A stretch of DNA of 64,000 nucleotides from Trichlorobacter thiogenes (lineage in GTDB: Bacteria; Desulfobacterota; Desulfuromonadia; Geobacterales; Pseudopelobacteraceae), in assembly GCF_900167465.1 (NCBI RefSeq), contig NZ_FUWR01000001.1, positions 365,269-429,268 of the forward strand, in the 5' to 3' direction. A model generated the notes under the pieces. The model made no database searches. It was not told the origin of the DNA and saw only the letters and a list, made by a program, of their open reading frames with translations. This document shows, piece by piece, positions 19,563-29,403 of the stretch. The position numbers and the translations under genes were made by a program. Position 1 is the stretch's first letter. Each line of letters starts with the position of its first letter.

Positions 19563-21017
19563 ATGCTACAGCTTAAACGATCTTTTTTTTATCTGTTGTC
19601 GGCGGCCCTGGCCGCCGTTTTTTTATCTCTGCCGGTCTTTGCTGCTGCACCGAACCAGCTTGCAACGCCCCCTTTGGGCGAACGATGGTTTGCCATCCTG
19701 ATCGACAATGAGCAGGTTGGCTTCTACCACCAACAGACCACTGCCCTGCCGGAAGGCGGCTACCGGATTGAAGGTGATGGGTCTGTTCGGATGAAGGTGA
19801 TGGGCTTTACCAAAGAATCCAGCTCCCGTGAGATCTATCAGGTCGGGCCAAACCTGGCCTTGAAGACGGTTGAGGTGGAACAGACCATCAACGGCAGTAA
19901 ATCTCGCCTGAGCGGTAAGATGATTCCTGGCGGTCTGCAGATTAGACGGGAGGCAGATGGCAAAAGCAGCCTGAAGACCCTGAAGGCCAAGTCCGAACTG
20001 TTTCCCGGCCCCACCTTAAACCTGATACCTCTTTTCAAAGGCACGGCAACCGGAAAAACCCTGCGGGTATTCAGCTTTGACCCGGAAGAACTGGCGATCA
20101 AAGAGGTTAAGATCACGGTACAGGGAGAGGGAAAGACCCCGGAAGGAGTACATGCCTTTAAGCTACGTAACAACCTGTATCCCTTTGTTGATAACGAGAT
20201 CTGGCTTGACCAGCAGGGCAACACCCTGCTGGAATCGGTGCGGGACGGCCTGGTGATTACCAAGGCTGAGCCGCCAGAAAAGCTGGCAGCCTTTGTCAGC
20301 GGCATGGCCCTCTCAAAAAAGGATCTGATCTATGACTTCAGCCTGGTTCGGATCAATCCTCCCCTGAAAAAGGCCCCGGCAAAACTTGCTGGACTGTCTG
20401 TTGCCATCACCGGTTACGGCGATCAGATCCCTGTGTTGAGTAACGGCTCGCAACAGGTTGAGCGCCAGCAGGGCAGGGTGGTCATTACAACCGGCAGCCT
20501 GCGCAAGCCAACTGACATGCTACTCAAACAGGCAGCAGAAGCCTATCTGCAGCCATCGGAAGGGATTGAGTCTACCTCGGCAGAGATTTCAGCCAAGACC
20601 AAGGAGTTGACGAGCAGCCTAAAGACCGATCAGGAACGGATTCAGGCACTGACAGCCTGGACTGCCAGCTGGATTGAGGACAGCATTGAAGATGGCGGTA
20701 GCGCATTAACGGCACTCAGTAAAAAGAAAGGCAACTGCCAGACCCACGCCAAACTGTACAGCGCCCTGGCCCGTGCTGCGGGTATTCCGACCCGTTTTGT
20801 CTCCGGTCTGGTTTCCCAGGACGGGGCCGGTTTTTTATACCACAGCTGGGCGGAAAGCCTGGTGGAGGGACGCTGGATAGCGGTTGACCCCACCTTTAAT
20901 CAGGTTCCGGCTGACCCGACCCACCTGGCCTTTTTTGAAGGAAACCGGCTGGCTGATCTGTCGCCACTGGTGGGGGTGATTGGTAAAATCAAGGTAACCA
21001 TACTGGAAGAACGATAA
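19563..21017 (+). CDS. secreted transglutaminase-like (TGc) domain protein
   Basis: The 484-residue protein has an N-terminal signal sequence (charged LKR, then a hydrophobic stretch ending near VFAAA) and a large unassigned beta-rich region. A C-terminal transglutaminase-like domain follows. The Cys-His-Asp triad is visible in GNCQTHAKLYSALARAAGIP, HSWAESLVEGRWIAVDPT. Proteins of this kind are usually cysteine peptidases or cross-linking enzymes of the periplasm. Substrate unknown. It ends seven bases from the convergent M16 peptidase gene, with no clear terminator between them. Confidence 0.85.
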   Translation: MLQLKRSFFYLLSAALAAVFLSLPVFAAAPNQLATPPLGERWFAILIDNEQVGFYHQQTTALPEGGYRIEGDGSVRMKVMGFTKESSSREIYQVGPNLALKTVEVEQTINGSKSRLSGKMIPGGLQIRREADGKSSLKTLKAKSELFPGPTLNLIPLFKGTATGKTLRVFSFDPEELAIKEVKITVQGEGKTPEGVHAFKLRNNLYPFVDNEIWLDQQGNTLLESVRDGLVITKAEPPEKLAAFVSGMALSKKDLIYDFSLVRINPPLKKAPAKLAGLSVAITGYGDQIPVLSNGSQQVERQQGRVVITTGSLRKPTDMLLKQAAEAYLQPSEGIESTSAEISAKTKELTSSLKTDQERIQALTAWTASWIEDSIEDGGSALTALSKKKGNCQTHAKLYSALARAAGIPTRFVSGLVSQDGAGFLYHSWAESLVEGRWIAVDPTFNQVPADPTHLAFFEGNRLADLSPLVGVIGKIKVTILEER

Positions 21018-21024
21018 CACTGCC

Positions 21025-22302
21025 CTAAACTTGCAGCAATTGTGCAATTTCCTGCTGATCAATACTCTCTATCGGCCCGATAACCCCTAGAAAACGGTTT
21101 TCGGGCCGAAACAGTTCTGCTGCCAGCCTTTGCAACTCTGCCGCAGAAACCTGCGCAACCAGCTGCTGGTCATCATCAATACTGCGGGCCACCCCCATCA
21201 GGGTGCCCCAGCCAAACCGGATCCCCATCTCGCTAACCGAATCCCGGCTGTAATCCAGATCTGCCAGGTAGACAGTTCTGACCCGCTCCAGCTCCGCCTC
21301 CGGCACCGGAGACGCTGCCAGTAACCGTAACTCTTCCAGGGTTGCCTTAAGCACCGTTGCCAGATTTTCAGGCGCGGTTGAAAGATCAATCGAAAGGCAA
21401 CCGGTTTCATCATAACTGCCGATTGAGGCATCAACCGAATAGATCAGCCCTAACCGCTCCCGCAACGCCAGGTGCAGCCGGGAGCAGCCACCCCCTGCCA
21501 GAATTCTGCGCAGCAGCTTCAGGGTAGTCAGCTCCGGCGCTGCGCGGTGGCAGGCCCGAAAGGCAAGCTGCATCGTGATCTGGCTGTCAGAATCCCTGAC
21601 AAATCGGCAGCTTGGACCAGCCTCCAGCGGCGTCACAACCGGCTGTATCACCGGCAGATCTGCCCCTTGCCAGCTCCCCATGACACGCTCTGTTGCCTCA
21701 ACAATCTGGCTATGCTGCACAGGACCTGCTGCCACCACCACGGCATTGTTGGGGCGATACCAGGTGGCAAGGTGCTGTCGCAGATCCTGCTCCGTTATCC
21801 GGGCAATATCCTCCAGACTTCCCACTGTGGACTCCCCCAGCGGGTGACCAGGCCAGAGCATCCGCCCCACCACCACATCAGGGCTGATCTCATCGCCATC
21901 CTGACTGATATCCTCCAGCGCCTCTTCACCGATAATCCGACGTTCCAGCTCAATCCCCTCCAACCGGGGCCGCAACAGCATGGAGGCCAAGATTTCAAGC
22001 CCCTGGGCGGCAAAACGGGGGTGAATCCTGCCATAGTAGCAGGTTGAGTCAGCATCGGTGGCTGCATTGATCCCGCCCCCCAGCGACTCGAAGGCAGCCT
22101 CAATCTCGAGCGAACTGGCGTACTCTGCAGTGCCGCGAAACAGCATATGCTCCAGAAAGTGCGATAACCCGGTCCTGCCAGGGGGATCATTGCGCCCCCC
22201 CACCTTCAGGTAGACCGCCACATCAGCGCTGTGCAGGTGAGGCAACTCCACCGTAACCACCTGCAGACCATTGGCCAGTGTTGTACAGCAGGGTCTTTTC
22301 AT
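21025..22302 (-). CDS. M16-family zinc metallopeptidase
   Basis: The 425-residue protein is an insulinase/pitrilysin-type peptidase. The inverted zinc motif HxxEH is in LSHFLEHMLFRGT, and the third ligand Glu is expected in IIGEEALEDISQDGDE about 75 residues on. The C-terminal M16 half (SCRFVRDSDSQITMQLAF on) is present. Such single-gene bacterial M16 proteins (PqqL/YmxG-like) degrade small peptides. The start ATG overlaps the stop of the HIT gene upstream. Confidence 0.92.
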   Translation of the reverse strand: MKRPCCTTLANGLQVVTVELPHLHSADVAVYLKVGGRNDPPGRTGLSHFLEHMLFRGTAEYASSLEIEAAFESLGGGINAATDADSTCYYGRIHPRFAAQGLEILASMLLRPRLEGIELERRIIGEEALEDISQDGDEISPDVVVGRMLWPGHPLGESTVGSLEDIARITEQDLRQHLATWYRPNNAVVVAAGPVQHSQIVEATERVMGSWQGADLPVIQPVVTPLEAGPSCRFVRDSDSQITMQLAFRACHRAAPELTTLKLLRRILAGGGCSRLHLALRERLGLIYSVDASIGSYDETGCLSIDLSTAPENLATVLKATLEELRLLAASPVPEAELERVRTVYLADLDYSRDSVSEMGIRFGWGTLMGVARSIDDDQQLVAQVSAAELQRLAAELFRPENRFLGVIGPIESIDQQEIAQLLQV

Positions 22303-22733
22303 CGGCTCTCCAGTGCCTGGCGGATCTGCTCACAGCGCTGGCGGTAGCCTTCTTTTGAAAGGTGGCTCTCTGCATGGGGTTCCGACCAGATCGGCCTGGG
22401 CCATAATGGTTCACTGCTGAAGCGCGGCACCAGATGCCAATGGATGTGGGGCACCATATTACCCAACAGCTCGTAATTGATCTTGTCCGGTTTAAAAAGA
22501 GCGGCAAGGGCTGCTGAGGTGCTAGTCACCTCTTCCATCATCCCCTGGCGGGTCTTAAGGTCCAGATCAAACAGCTCGGTAACATGTTGCTTGCTAAACA
22601 GCAGACAGTAACCGGGAAAAAACTGATCACGGTTCAGGATCAGGTAGCTGTACTCAAACTCCATAATCTGCAGGTCGGCATCATCTTCCCAGCGGCTGCA
22701 CATCGGGCAGGTTACACTATTTTCAGAACTCAT
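22299..22733 (-). CDS. HIT-family hydrolase
   Basis: A 144-residue histidine-triad protein with the catalytic HxHxH motif in HIHWHLVPRF and a CPMC pair near the N-terminus that may bind zinc. Members hydrolyse nucleotide phosphoramidates or dinucleoside polyphosphates. Start is ATG 22731-22733, with GGAG five bases upstream; it shares one base with the stop of the kinase gene (TAATG), so the two are translationally coupled. A longer in-frame start at 22772 lies inside the kinase gene and lacks a ribosome site. Confidence 0.9.
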   Translation of the reverse strand: MSSENSVTCPMCSRWEDDADLQIMEFEYSYLILNRDQFFPGYCLLFSKQHVTELFDLDLKTRQGMMEEVTSTSAALAALFKPDKINYELLGNMVPHIHWHLVPRFSSEPLWPRPIWSEPHAESHLSKEGYRQRCEQIRQALESR

Positions 22734-23686
22734 TATTTCTCCACAAGGGGTAGTTGCAGGGTAATGGTACAACCACAGCCAGGACCGGCGCTTTCAGCCT
22801 GCACTGTGCCGCCGCAGCCTTCAATAACCGACTGGACGATATACAACCCCAGGCCGGTGCCGCGAATCCGTTCATCCGGCTGTTCTACCCGGTAGAAACG
22901 GCGGAAGATTTTACGCAGTTCTGCTGCAGCAAGGCCACGACCATGATCTTTCACTGAAATAGCCGCCCAGCGGCCTTTTCGGCTCAGCCGCAACTCAAGC
23001 TCCGGCACACCGGGCGAGTATAGTACGGCATTTTCCAACAGATTGCGCAGTACCGTGCCCAGCTCATCCGGCTCCACCGCCGCCTTCAGATCAGGCTCAA
23101 GCTGCAGCTCAAGCCGGGTACCCGGTGGCAGGCGGTCACGGTTATCATCCAGATATTTTTGCAAAAAGGCCGAAAGATCAATGGTCCGCCGATCAGCCGG
23201 GCGGCGACGCTGCTCAATCCGGGCGGCCAGCAGCAGGTTGTCAATCTGGGAGTGCAGGCGATGGGTATCATCCAGCATGGTATCCACAAAACTGTCAAGA
23301 CGTTCTGCCGATGGACGGCGTAGCTGAATGGTCTCAAGATGAAGCTGGATTGATGCCAGGGGTGATTTCAGTTCGTGGGTCACCTGGGTGATAAATTCAC
23401 GTTGTTCCTGATACAGCCGAGATTGGCGGCGCCAGAAGATGAACAGTGTATAGACACCGGCCAGAATCGCCGCCAGCAGCAGCAACCCTTGCACCAGTGG
23501 TGACCAGCCCTCGGTTCGGGCCAGCAGCTCCGGGCTGTAACGGGTAGCCAGTTCTTTTAGCTGACGATGCCGGCCCACAAACCAGGTTACCCACAGCACC
23601 ACCACCGCTACCCAGACCAACTGGATGGCGACCAGCGCAATCACCGGATTAAAAATACGACGAATCAGCTTCATCTGGTATGACAC
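22733..23686 (-). CDS. membrane sensor histidine kinase (orphan)
   Basis: The 317-residue kinase has two membrane spans (about 15-38 and 65-85) enclosing a very short periplasmic loop. The HisKA H-box THELKSPLAS follows (His104), then an HATPase domain with KDHGRGL and GTGLGLYIV boxes. No HAMP or PAS domain and no response regulator gene is adjacent, so it is an orphan kinase. Start is GTG 23684-23686 with AGGA five bases upstream; ATG 23674 is an alternative. It is coupled to the HIT gene downstream. Confidence 0.9.
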   Translation of the reverse strand: MSYQMKLIRRIFNPVIALVAIQLVWVAVVVLWVTWFVGRHRQLKELATRYSPELLARTEGWSPLVQGLLLLAAILAGVYTLFIFWRRQSRLYQEQREFITQVTHELKSPLASIQLHLETIQLRRPSAERLDSFVDTMLDDTHRLHSQIDNLLLAARIEQRRRPADRRTIDLSAFLQKYLDDNRDRLPPGTRLELQLEPDLKAAVEPDELGTVLRNLLENAVLYSPGVPELELRLSRKGRWAAISVKDHGRGLAAAELRKIFRRFYRVEQPDERIRGTGLGLYIVQSVIEGCGGTVQAESAGPGCGCTITLQLPLVEK

Positions 23687-23697
23687 GTCTTTCCTGG

Positions 23698-23726
23698 TTG
23701 AATTTGTAACGCCGTTCTGTTATAAC
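23698..23726 (+). promoter_or_regulatory. candidate promoter of the four-span membrane protein gene
   Basis: TTGAAT (23698-23703) and TATAAC (23721-23726) are separated by 17 bases, a good sigma-70 arrangement about 45 bases before the ATG at 23779. Confidence 0.45.
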
Positions 23727-23778
23727 CCAGACCCGCTGCAGATGACACCACTAAATACACGCAAGTAAGGAAAATGTA

Positions 23779-24261
23779 ATGGCATCCTACGACTTCACCC
23801 GCCTCAGACGTCTCACGATCATCCACAACGTGGTGCAGGTCGGCCTGCTTGGGCTGTTGATGTTTATGGCCTACAATTTTATGCTGGCTTTTGCCAAGTA
23901 CGGCATGTCCGGTTTATTTGTCAAAAGCTTCATCATGGCGGTGGTCGTGCAGCTGATCTGTATGTATCCTGCCTGGTGGCTTGCTCGCAAGGATGTTGAG
24001 GTTGAAGTTGAGACAAGCCTTGTGGGGGTTACGCCTGAACAGCTGTTGGCACTTCGCCGCAGACGGCTGCTTGGAGATATCTGGAAGATCTCTGCCCTGG
24101 GTGCCTTTGTGGTCTTTGTGTACATGTCACCCAGTGTGGACAAGGGACGTGGCGCATCGTTGATCCTGTCGGTTTCCTACTATTCGTTCCTGCTGGTGGC
24201 CCTGACCTACTTCCAGTGTTTCAACTTTATTACCAAAAAACGCCGCAAGGAACTTGCCTGA
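23779..24261 (+). CDS. four-span membrane protein of unknown function
   Basis: A 160-residue protein with four predicted membrane spans (about residues 12-38, 48-68, 92-110 and 118-145) and basic ends (final residues KKRRKELA). I do not recognise a family. AAGGA lies seven bases before the ATG, and promoter and terminator candidates flank it, so it is a genuine single-gene unit. It is divergent from the orphan kinase gene, which may mean a shared control region. Confidence 0.75.
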   Translation: MASYDFTRLRRLTIIHNVVQVGLLGLLMFMAYNFMLAFAKYGMSGLFVKSFIMAVVVQLICMYPAWWLARKDVEVEVETSLVGVTPEQLLALRRRRLLGDIWKISALGAFVVFVYMSPSVDKGRGASLILSVSYYSFLLVALTYFQCFNFITKKRRKELA

Positions 24262-24283
24262 GAACCTGATTAACCCCATCTGC

Positions 24284-24313
24284 AAAACGGCCCGGTAGGC
24301 ACCGGGCCGTTTT
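24284..24313. terminator. bidirectional terminator
   Basis: A 13-base perfect stem (24284-24296 with 24301-24313) and four-base loop has AAAA on one side and TTTT on the other. It can end transcripts from the rightward membrane protein gene and from the leftward secreted protein gene that converge here. Confidence 0.85.
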
Positions 24314-24321
24314 AGTTTCAG

Positions 24322-24876
24322 TTAATCACGGCCATGTCCATGGCCATGCTTTTTATGTTCCTTCCACTCTTCGCGCTCTTCCCGTCTTTTTTCTTTACGA
24401 CGATCCTTCTCATCACGCCACTCTTCTTTTCCCTCTCTGCCGGGCCTGAAATGTTTACCACGGTAGTGATCACGCTTTTCATGATAGGCTCGATACTCAT
24501 GGTCACGGTATTCGCGGATCTTCTCAACCTTGTACCGTCTGACCGGCGCCGGAAGCTGCTCGTAGCGGGTTACCACCCAGGGACCATTATAATGATTGGC
24601 CCGATACCAGTGATTACCCTGAAAGAGGTAGTAGACGCCGGAAATCAGAACCATATCATGGGGCATATCCACCCCTACATAAAATCCCAGAGAAGATGGT
24701 GCCAGAAAGAGCGGCGGTGCATCAAAGACCACCCGGGGAGCAACCACGGCCACGCGCGGTGGCGGAGGCGGTGTAGGCACGCCCAGATTAACATTGACGT
24801 TAAAATTAGACTCAGCAGTTCCAAGTGACGGGACCGCCAAAAGTGCTGCCAGAGCCAGAGCTGTTGTGATTCGCAT
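24322..24876 (-). CDS. secreted protein with charged histidine-rich tail, unknown function
   Basis: About 184 residues from ATG 24874-24876, which has AAGGAGG eight bases upstream. An earlier in-frame ATG lies within the dinG gene region and is unlikely. A signal peptide (ALALAALLAVPSLGTAES) precedes a proline-rich stretch, a central motif with GVYYLFQGNHWYRA and GPWVV, and a C-terminal third made almost entirely of K, R, E, D and H, ending HGHGHGRD. Export is clear; function is not. A metal-binding role for the tail is only a suggestion. Confidence 0.75.
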   Translation of the reverse strand: MRITTALALAALLAVPSLGTAESNFNVNVNLGVPTPPPPPRVAVVAPRVVFDAPPLFLAPSSLGFYVGVDMPHDMVLISGVYYLFQGNHWYRANHYNGPWVVTRYEQLPAPVRRYKVEKIREYRDHEYRAYHEKRDHYRGKHFRPGREGKEEWRDEKDRRKEKRREEREEWKEHKKHGHGHGRD

Positions 24877-24920
24877 CTGCTGTTTCCTCCTTAGTATAGA
24901 ATGTCTTGATCGTAGCATAT

Positions 24921-27437
24921 TCAGTGCCATGATTGGAAAAACTGTTCCATCCGGCTGAATACCTCATCCAGCGGAGCGATCAGTTGCGCTGCCTCCGGCA
25001 GGGATTTCCTGAAGCGGCTGCCGTAATTCTTGGTCACCATCCGGCTGTCCAGAATCAGCACAGCCCCACGGTCGGTCCTGCTGCGGATCAAGCGGCCAAA
25101 GCCCTGGCGCAGCTTAAGCACCGCCTGGGGCACTGACATCTCCCGGAACGGATCTCCACCCAGGCTGGTGATCCGCTCTGCCCTGGCCTGCTGGATCGGT
25201 TCAGTGGGCACCTGAAACGGCAGCCGGGCAATCACCACCAACCGTAGGGCATCCCCCTTGACATCCACCCCTTCCCAGAATGAATCAGTACCGAACAGCA
25301 CGGCATGCTGTTCCTTGCGGAAACGAGCCAGCAGCTGATGCCTGCCGCCCCCTTCACCTTGACGCAGCACGGTCAGCCCCTGATTCTCCAACGCTGACTT
25401 GAGCGCAGCATGGGTCTGACGCAGCAGGTTAAATGAGGTGAACAGTACAAAGGCACCCCCCTGCGAGATGCTGACCGCCCGCAGCACCGCATCAGCCAAA
25501 GGCTGACGGAAGCTATGGCTGGTGGGATCAGGCAGGTCACGGGGGATAGCCACCAGCGACTGTTCTGCATAATCAAAGGGAGAGGCCAGGGCCAGCTCCT
25601 GCAGCCGCTCCGGCTCCAGCAGATCAAGGCCGGTACGACGACGCAGATAGCCGAATGAGCCTCCCACGGTCAGGGTGGCTGAGGTCAGCACCACGGTGGG
25701 GATAGGATCAAGCAGTGCGATCTTGATGGTCTCAGCCACATCCAGCGGTGCCACACAGACCGTGGCCTGGCTGCCCCGGCTGGTCTGCTTGGCCTCCAGC
25801 CAGCAACAGGCCTCAGGGTCATCGGTACAGAACCAGGCCAGTTCACGGCTGATCGCCACTAACCTCTGACCAATGCCAAAGGCATCAGTCAGCAACCCGT
25901 TCACGGTCTGCATGACCGTGTCCGGCAGTTTGGCAGCAGCCCGGTCCAACGCCCCCAGACCATCAGCCAGCTCCTGCAGCTGCTCACCCAGACGCTTCAG
26001 ACGGCTCTCCAGCTCATGCCAGAACGGTGTGGCCCGCACCTCTGTGGTAATCCTGCGCTTCAGCTCACCACCACGCTGATCATCCCCTCGCTGCATCTCA
26101 CCTTGCAGGGCCTGGGCAAGCCAGTCCAGCTCACGGTCAACCGCACCTGCCAATTCATGGACCTGGGGCAGCAGGGCAGCCTCAATCAGCCCGGACAGCT
26201 CCTGATACAGGGCATCCAGCTCCTCCGGCAGTTCCTTGCCGATCTTGGTGTTCAGTACAGACAGGATACCAGCCCTGCCACCGGATGGCGCCAGTCTGGA
26301 CAGCTGCTTCATCAGGCCAGCCCGGCTGATCCGCACTGACAGGGCGCCGGTGGCAGCCTCTTCCAGATGGTGGGCCTCATCAATGATCAGGCGGCTGAAG
26401 GGGGGCAGGATGGCAACCGCATCATAGCCGCTCTCACGGCGCAGAGCGATATCAGCCAGTAGTAGGGCATGATTCACCACCAGCAGCCGTGCCGAAGCAG
26501 CATCGCGGCGGGCCTTATAGAAGAAGCAGCGGTTAAACTCCGAACAGCGGGAACGTCCACACTGGTCTGCCTCGCAGCGCAGGTCATCCCAGACCTCCCA
26601 GGCAGGGTGGAAGGAGAGGTCGCTCAGGCAACCGCTGCGGGTGGTCTCGCTCCAGGCAGCTATGGCCTGCAGCTCCTCTGAGGCGCTGTCCGGGAACAGG
26701 GACGGCTCATCCATCACCCCGCCCAGTTTACGCAGGCAGAGGTAGTTGCCCCGTCCCTTGACCAGGCAGGCGGTGAACTCTGTGGCAGCATGGCGCTGCA
26801 GCAGGGGGATATCCTTCTTGATCAGCTGTTCCTGCAGGTTGATGGTGTTGGTGGAGATCACCACCCGTTGGTCATTACGCATGGCCCAAAGCAGGGCAGG
26901 CACCAGATAGGCCAGCGACTTGCCGGTACCGGTACCGGCCTCGATCAGCGCCACGGTGTTGTCGTTAAAGGCACCCGCCACGCTAAAGGCCATCCGCACC
27001 TGTTCATCCCGTTTTTCATACCCCTTCAGATGCTTGGAGAGCATCCCGTCATTGCCAAAGACCTTTTCCAGCTCATCAAAATTGAGCCGTTCGCCAGTAC
27101 GGGGGGTGTGGGGCGCAACCACCAGATAGCAACGCTGGCAGTCATTATCGATGATGCCGAAACCAATCCCGTTGTTACCGCAAATGGAGGCCAGATCAAG
27201 ATCAGCATCAGAGGGGGTCAGTTCACCGGAGGGGTGGTTGTGTAGCACCATCTGCCCGGCCGAAGCGCGGGAAAGGATGGCTGGCACAGCGTGCCTGTTG
27301 CCACGGGCGATCGCATCGGCAGAGACCATGCAGCCGTTATCGTCCAGATCGGCAATGAAGAAGACCTCATTACCACGAGCCTGTTTGATCTCAAAACGGA
27401 TCAGGGCGCTGCAATCAGGGGAAAATTCAGCGGCCAT
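24921..27437 (-). CDS. dinG: DinG/XPD-type helicase with N-terminal JAMM (RadC-like) domain
   Basis: The 838-residue protein joins two modules. Residues about 1-130 form a JAB/MPN domain with a perfect JAMM metal motif HNHPSG-x5-SDAD (His66, His68, Ser76, Asp79), as in RadC. From about 145 on it is a superfamily 2 helicase. Its Walker A is EAGTGTGKS, the DEAH box IIDEAHHLEEAA, and a cysteine group (CLRKL, CEADQCGRSRCSEFNRC) fits the Fe-S cluster of DinG/XPD enzymes. The C-terminal helicase motifs GTDSFWEGVDVKG and QGFGRLIRS are intact. It probably unwinds DNA with 5'-3' polarity; the JAMM domain function is unknown. The start nearly abuts the ABC-F stop. Confidence 0.92.
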   Translation of the reverse strand: MAAEFSPDCSALIRFEIKQARGNEVFFIADLDDNGCMVSADAIARGNRHAVPAILSRASAGQMVLHNHPSGELTPSDADLDLASICGNNGIGFGIIDNDCQRCYLVVAPHTPRTGERLNFDELEKVFGNDGMLSKHLKGYEKRDEQVRMAFSVAGAFNDNTVALIEAGTGTGKSLAYLVPALLWAMRNDQRVVISTNTINLQEQLIKKDIPLLQRHAATEFTACLVKGRGNYLCLRKLGGVMDEPSLFPDSASEELQAIAAWSETTRSGCLSDLSFHPAWEVWDDLRCEADQCGRSRCSEFNRCFFYKARRDAASARLLVVNHALLLADIALRRESGYDAVAILPPFSRLIIDEAHHLEEAATGALSVRISRAGLMKQLSRLAPSGGRAGILSVLNTKIGKELPEELDALYQELSGLIEAALLPQVHELAGAVDRELDWLAQALQGEMQRGDDQRGGELKRRITTEVRATPFWHELESRLKRLGEQLQELADGLGALDRAAAKLPDTVMQTVNGLLTDAFGIGQRLVAISRELAWFCTDDPEACCWLEAKQTSRGSQATVCVAPLDVAETIKIALLDPIPTVVLTSATLTVGGSFGYLRRRTGLDLLEPERLQELALASPFDYAEQSLVAIPRDLPDPTSHSFRQPLADAVLRAVSISQGGAFVLFTSFNLLRQTHAALKSALENQGLTVLRQGEGGGRHQLLARFRKEQHAVLFGTDSFWEGVDVKGDALRLVVIARLPFQVPTEPIQQARAERITSLGGDPFREMSVPQAVLKLRQGFGRLIRSRTDRGAVLILDSRMVTKNYGSRFRKSLPEAAQLIAPLDEVFSRMEQFFQSWH

Positions 27438-27438
27438 C

Positions 27439-29385
27439 TCAGGCGCAGCTTTCCCACTGCGCGTACAGTTCCTCTAATTTGGTGTTCAGCGCCGTGTGCT
27501 GTTCACCGGCAGCCAGACCCTGCTCTGGATCATCAAAGAAGCCAGGCCGGTTCATCTCTGCCTCAAGCTCAGCAATCTTTTGCTCAACCGTGGCGATCTC
27601 CTTCTCAATCGCCTGCTGCTGCTTCTCCTTGGCCTGCTCTTCTTTTTTACGGCGTTTCTGCTCCTCGCGATCTTTAAGACGGTCTTCCTTGTTCTGGGGA
27701 GGCAGTTCACTTACGCCGGTTATTGCTGCTGTCGTTTCTACTGCCTGCTTAGCCGGACGGCCTGAAGTTGGAGGTGTATCCAGTTCACCGGACTTTTTTT
27801 CCAGGTAGTACTCATAATCGCCGTAATAATCGATCAGCTTGCCTTCGCCAACCTCCACAATCCGCGTTGCCAGACCGTTCACAAAGTAGCGGTCGTGGGA
27901 GACAAACACCACGGTGCCGTCAAACCCCTTCAGGGCATCCAGCAGCACCTCTTTACTGAATAGGTCCAGGTGGTTGGTTGGTTCGTCCATCAAGAGCAGG
28001 TTGGAGGGACGCAGCAGCATCTTGGCCAGGGCCAGACGGTTCCGTTCACCACCAGACAGCACCCCGACCTTTTTATGGATATCATCACCGGAAAACAGGA
28101 ACGCCCCCAGGATATCCCGCAGCTTGGGCACCATCTCGTAGGGACAGTCACTGTACAGCTCATCATAGGCAGTTCTGGTGGCATCCAGCACATTGGCCTG
28201 GTCCTGGGCAAAGTAGTCAGCCACCACATTATGGCCCGGCTTCAGGCTGCCCTCCTGGTACTCGCCACCGGCCAGCACCGCCATCAGGGTGGATTTACCA
28301 GCCCCGTTGTGTCCCACCAGAGCAACCCGCTCCCCTTTTTCAACGGTCAGATCCACCTTGTTCAGGACAACATTGCTGCCGTAGCTGCGGGTCAGCCCCT
28401 GTAGTTCCAACACAATCCGACCGCTCTTGGGGGCATCGGGGAACTGAAAGCGGATCTTCTTGCGCTCCGGCGGCAGTTCAATCCGTTCCACCTTTTCCAG
28501 CTGCTTTATCCGTGACTGCACCAGCGAGGCCTTGTTGGCTTGATAGCGGAAGCGGCGGATAAAATCTTCGGTCTTCTGCACCTCTTCATCCTGCAGCCGC
28601 TTGGCCTCCCGTAACGCAGAGACCCGTTCTTCCCGTTGGATCAGGTAGCTGGAGTAGGAGCAGTGATAGTCGGCAATGGTATGGTTCCAGACCTCGGCGA
28701 TCCGTGAGCAGACCTGATCCATAAAGAAACGGTCGTGGGAGACCAGAATCACTGAGCCAGGGTATGAACAGAGGTACTGCTCCAGCCAGTTGCGGGCCTC
28801 GATGTCCAGGTGGTTGGTCGGTTCGTCCAAGAGCAGCACATCCGGTTTTTGCAGCAGCAGGCGAGCCAGGGCGATCCGCATCTGCCAACCACCAGAGAAC
28901 TCACCACAGTCCTTGTGCCAGTTTTCCTTGCTGAAACCGAGACCCTTCAGTACGGTGCCGATCTCGGCCTCCATGGTGTAGCCGCCACGGTGGCGGAACT
29001 GTTCCTGCAGTTCGCCATAGCGTGTCAGCAGGAGATCATGCCCGGCTGCATCATGGGGCATCTGCTCCAGTTCCTGTCCAAGACGGTGCAGTTCTTCTTC
29101 CAGTGCCAGCAGTTCTGACAGGGCTGAGCGGGCCTCATGGAACAGCATCCTGCCGCTGCTGACAATACCGTCTTGAGGCAGGTAGGCGGCCCTGGCACCC
29201 TTGGCCAGCTGGATATCACCGGCACTTGACTCTTCAAGCCCGGCAATGATCTTCATCAGGGTTGATTTACCAGCCCCGTTTTCACCGATCAGGGCAACCC
29301 GCTCACCCTTACGCAGGTGCCAGGAGATGTTCGCAAACAGAACGCGACCGGAATAGTCTTTAGAGAGGTTAACAAGTTGGAGCAT
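27439..29385 (-). CDS. ABC-F family ATPase (translation factor type)
   Basis: The 648-residue protein has two ABC ATPase domains without membrane spans, each with Walker A ([18 protein letters not shown]). The signature and Walker B regions read [17 protein letters not shown]...DEPTNHLD and [16 protein letters not shown]...DEPTNHLD. The linker between domains and a C-terminal coiled coil rich in K, E and Q (about 560-640) match YheS/Uup-like ABC-F proteins, which act on the ribosome E site. It is not a transporter. Upstream is a CGCGGAT repeat. Confidence 0.93.
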   Translation of the reverse strand: MLQLVNLSKDYSGRVLFANISWHLRKGERVALIGENGAGKSTLMKIIAGLEESSAGDIQLAKGARAAYLPQDGIVSSGRMLFHEARSALSELLALEEELHRLGQELEQMPHDAAGHDLLLTRYGELQEQFRHRGGYTMEAEIGTVLKGLGFSKENWHKDCGEFSGGWQMRIALARLLLQKPDVLLLDEPTNHLDIEARNWLEQYLCSYPGSVILVSHDRFFMDQVCSRIAEVWNHTIADYHCSYSSYLIQREERVSALREAKRLQDEEVQKTEDFIRRFRYQANKASLVQSRIKQLEKVERIELPPERKKIRFQFPDAPKSGRIVLELQGLTRSYGSNVVLNKVDLTVEKGERVALVGHNGAGKSTLMAVLAGGEYQEGSLKPGHNVVADYFAQDQANVLDATRTAYDELYSDCPYEMVPKLRDILGAFLFSGDDIHKKVGVLSGGERNRLALAKMLLRPSNLLLMDEPTNHLDLFSKEVLLDALKGFDGTVVFVSHDRYFVNGLATRIVEVGEGKLIDYYGDYEYYLEKKSGELDTPPTSGRPAKQAVETTAAITGVSELPPQNKEDRLKDREEQKRRKKEEQAKEKQQQAIEKEIATVEQKIAELEAEMNRPGFFDDPEQGLAAGEQHTALNTKLEELYAQWESCA

Positions 29386-29403
29386 CTTAAAACCCTGATA
29401 GCA

